From assembly GCA_037176905.1 (NCBI GenBank), contig JBBBWG010003003.1:41366-105365 (forward strand): a DNA stretch of 64,000 bases. The letters are read 5' to 3'. The position numbers and the translations under genes were made by a program. This DNA comes from Azolla pinnata (Eukaryota > Streptophyta > Polypodiopsida > Salviniales > Salviniaceae). Positions within the stretch are counted from its first letter, which is position 1. Every line of letters starts with the position of its first letter. This document shows positions 55,413 to 64,000 of this stretch, piece by piece. The notes beneath the pieces are model-generated. The model was given only the letters and a program-made list of their open reading frames with translations, searched no databases and was not told the origin of the DNA.

Positions 55413-57094
55413 CGAGCGTGCGGCCGGTGAGATGACCGGGTGCACGCACTCTCCATGTCTACGGAATCGAGAGACACATAATAATAATAGCAGCAATAGC
55501 AGCAATAGCAGCAGCAGTTAGTCCAGAGGAGGACAAGAGAACACCAGACATACGAGGTCGATGGACCGAGGTGCAAGGACAAGATGTTGGGGAAGGGCCC
55601 TAGGGACAAAAGGGTATTTACTTGCTACAGGTGTGAAAAGCATCGGAGCCCCTGGGCGCTATAAGCTTCGCTGGTCTGGGCTATGGATTCGGACCGTAGA
55701 ACAACTGTGCGATTTTTTTTTTACGGGGGATTGCCCATACGCGTGGCTTCGATCGATTCGATCGAATCGATTCGATCCATGTCTTGTCGTTCATGCATGC
55801 ATGCATGCGTTTATAATGCTGTTTACATGGTACGTTGCGTATTTTAAAAAGTATTCGGTGGAACTCTTTTAAAATGCTTAGGATGCGTATTTTATACGTA
55901 CGAGTGCTGGATACGGGTCAAATACGTAGAATCTGGACCAAAATATGCTTGTTGAATATGGATTAGGCACGCAAAATACGGGCTACACAATTCTTCTGTT
56001 TTTCTTTTTGTTTTTTTTGTTTTGTTAAATCTTCTAAAGATGGATGATTGCATATGTCAAGATTCGCGCATTCGTTCTCCATTCGCCCGCTCTATTTGTT
56101 TTGCAAGTATGCGAATTCGACGGGCTATGCGAAGAAGAAATTCCGATGAAGTCGGCCGAGAGATTGTACTAGCGATGAGAAGAGCATCGAGATATGGCTC
56201 TGCGTCCCCCACCACAAGCCCCTCTCTCTTCGAAAATTGGCCTCTCTGTGGACGTTAAAACTTTCTGTTATGTTCTGTTATGTTCTTTTCTCGCTAACCC
56301 CAACGTTAGCGAGGCTGTTCTCGCGTGCTTTCGATCGGATGGAGGTCATAAATGGCAAAGAAAAGCTTCGGCGGTAGATGGGCCATTTCTAGGGGGTTGA
56401 GCATGGTGGGTAAGGCGGTTATGGGTGTTTCGGTAGAGGATTCTCATTATCCCTCTCTCTCTCTCTCTCGCGCTCTTTTTCTCCGAGGGGTAATCTTCTT
56501 CTTCTGCTTCTGCTACTGCTACTGCTTCTGCTTCTGCTTCTGCTTCTGCTTCTGCTTCTGCTACTGCTTCTGCTTCTTCTTTCTTCGAATGCGAAGCCGC
56601 GGATGAACCGTCGGATCGTACGTAAGCTCGAGCAATCGTCGTCATAAAGAATGGGATCGGCGAGTCAGAAGAAGAAGAGCCAGAAAGCCAAAAAGCATTT
56701 CAAAGACGAAGGAACAGAAGGAAGAAGAAGAAGTAGTAGTAGCAGTTGTAGAAGAAGAAGAAGAGGAAGAAGAAGAAGAACCTAACTAATGGGAAAGTAG
56801 CTTCATTTTGGAAAAAGAAGAAGAAGAAGAAGAAGCAGAATCAGAAGCAGAAGCTTTTGAATGCGCTCAACACACGAATGCCGATACAGATGAAATAAAA
56901 GCCAACTTGTTTTCATCATTATCAACATCACCACGATCATCAACATCACCACGATCATCATCACCATCACCATCACCATCATCATCATCGCCAAATCATC
57001 GCCAAATCATCGCCAAATCATCGCCAAATCATCGCCGTCATCGCCAAATCATCGCCAAATCATCGCCATCATCGCCATCATCATGATGCGTGAG
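55413..57094. other. Gene-poor stretch and CYP90 3' flank with simple repeats
   Basis: No gene was recognised. It holds (CTTCTG)n/(CTACTG)n at 56495-56580, (GAA)n tracts at 56650-56850, CATCACCATCAT at 56930-56985, and an 11-bp repeat AAATCATCGCC at 56990-57075. The last ends 20 bases before the P450 stop codon and so lies in its 3' UTR. Confidence 0.65.
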
Positions 57095-63778
<6,684 letters not shown>

Positions 63779-63824
63779 GTTCTCGGAGCCACGCGATCGA
63801 GACTCGGTCCCTCGATCTGCTTCT

Positions 63825-63870
63825 TTCACACACATACACACACACACACACACACAGACAAACACCGCGG

Positions 63871-63913
<43 letters not shown>
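63825..63913. repeat. (CA)n and (CT)n microsatellites in the CYP90 5' leader
   Basis: About 15 CA units at 63825-63857 and about 21 CT units at 63873-63913, between the start codon at 63778 and the putative TATA element. On the coding strand they read (TG)n and (GA)n. Confidence 0.85.
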
Positions 63914-63918
<5 letters not shown>

Positions 63919-63983
63919 GGACCACCACCTCTATCCAAAGCAAAGCAGTGTCGGGTGTGAATTGCACTGATCGATGCGAGCAA

Positions 63984-63993
63984 ACTATATATG
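63984..63993 (-). promoter_or_regulatory. Possible TATA element of the CYP90 gene
   Basis: CATATATAGT on the minus strand, about 210 bases before the start codon. A transcription start about 30 bases downstream would put the GA and TG microsatellites in the leader. Position is the only support. Confidence 0.3.
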
Positions 63994-64000
63994 TTTATGC

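Noticed and set aside
56352-56645. Cys/Phe-rich plus frame and Ala/Glu-rich minus frame
   Set aside because: Both derive from the CTTCTG/CTACTG microsatellite.

Overview
The window is nuclear DNA of a land plant. Genes are intron-rich with GT/AG splice sites, and the products include mitochondrial IDH, a mitochondrial-type uS5, two PLS-type PPR proteins (one with a DYW deaminase-like end), a DCD-domain protein and a CYP90-family P450. TTTAGGG plant telomere-type repeats occur internally. The PPR style (long PLS chains, DYW module not ending in DYW) and the AT-rich spacers full of minisatellites suggest a fern. That is an inference, and a lycophyte or other early-diverging vascular plant is possible.

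Layout: 1-2.9 kb, 3'-truncated mitochondrial uS5 gene (-). 3.2-4.1 kb and 5.1-5.8 kb, two unrelated tandem arrays. 7.2-9.9 kb, ankyrin/GPCR-chaperone protein (+). 11.1-16.0 kb, NAD-isocitrate dehydrogenase catalytic subunit, seven exons (-). 16.3-18.2 kb, a 31-bp array and a 415-bp perfect tandem duplication. 18.6-22.5 kb, DUF707 membrane protein, twelve exons (-). 24.8-27.6 kb, PPR protein with a small leader exon (+). 30.7-34.8 kb, A1 aspartic protease, nine exons (-). 38.4-39.3 kb, a 30/33-bp GC-rich array that is open on both strands. 39.5-43.8 kb, PPR-DYW-like protein (+). 45.7-48.6 kb, DCD-domain protein (-), with a probable leader exon near 50.9 kb. 50.9-51.9 kb, a palindrome-bearing array. 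52-57 kb, gene-poor repeats including a duplicated block with telomeric and TACA tracts. 57.1-63.8 kb, CYP90B-like P450, nine exons (-), with five of its eight introns loaded with telomere-type repeats.

For seven genes I joined exons by reading splice signals and phase, and every chosen junction keeps frame; the first junction of the DYW-type PPR gene is the least certain. uS5 is the exception: its 3' end lies outside the window and its 5' exons are not fully linked. None of these models was tested by search or RNA data.

The genes do not form a pathway. Four (uS5, IDH, both PPRs) are expected to act in organelles; the P450 is expected in brassinosteroid synthesis. Two architectural features stand out: telomere-type repeats inside the P450 introns, and a private, unrelated minisatellite just upstream of the 5' end of six of the nine genes.
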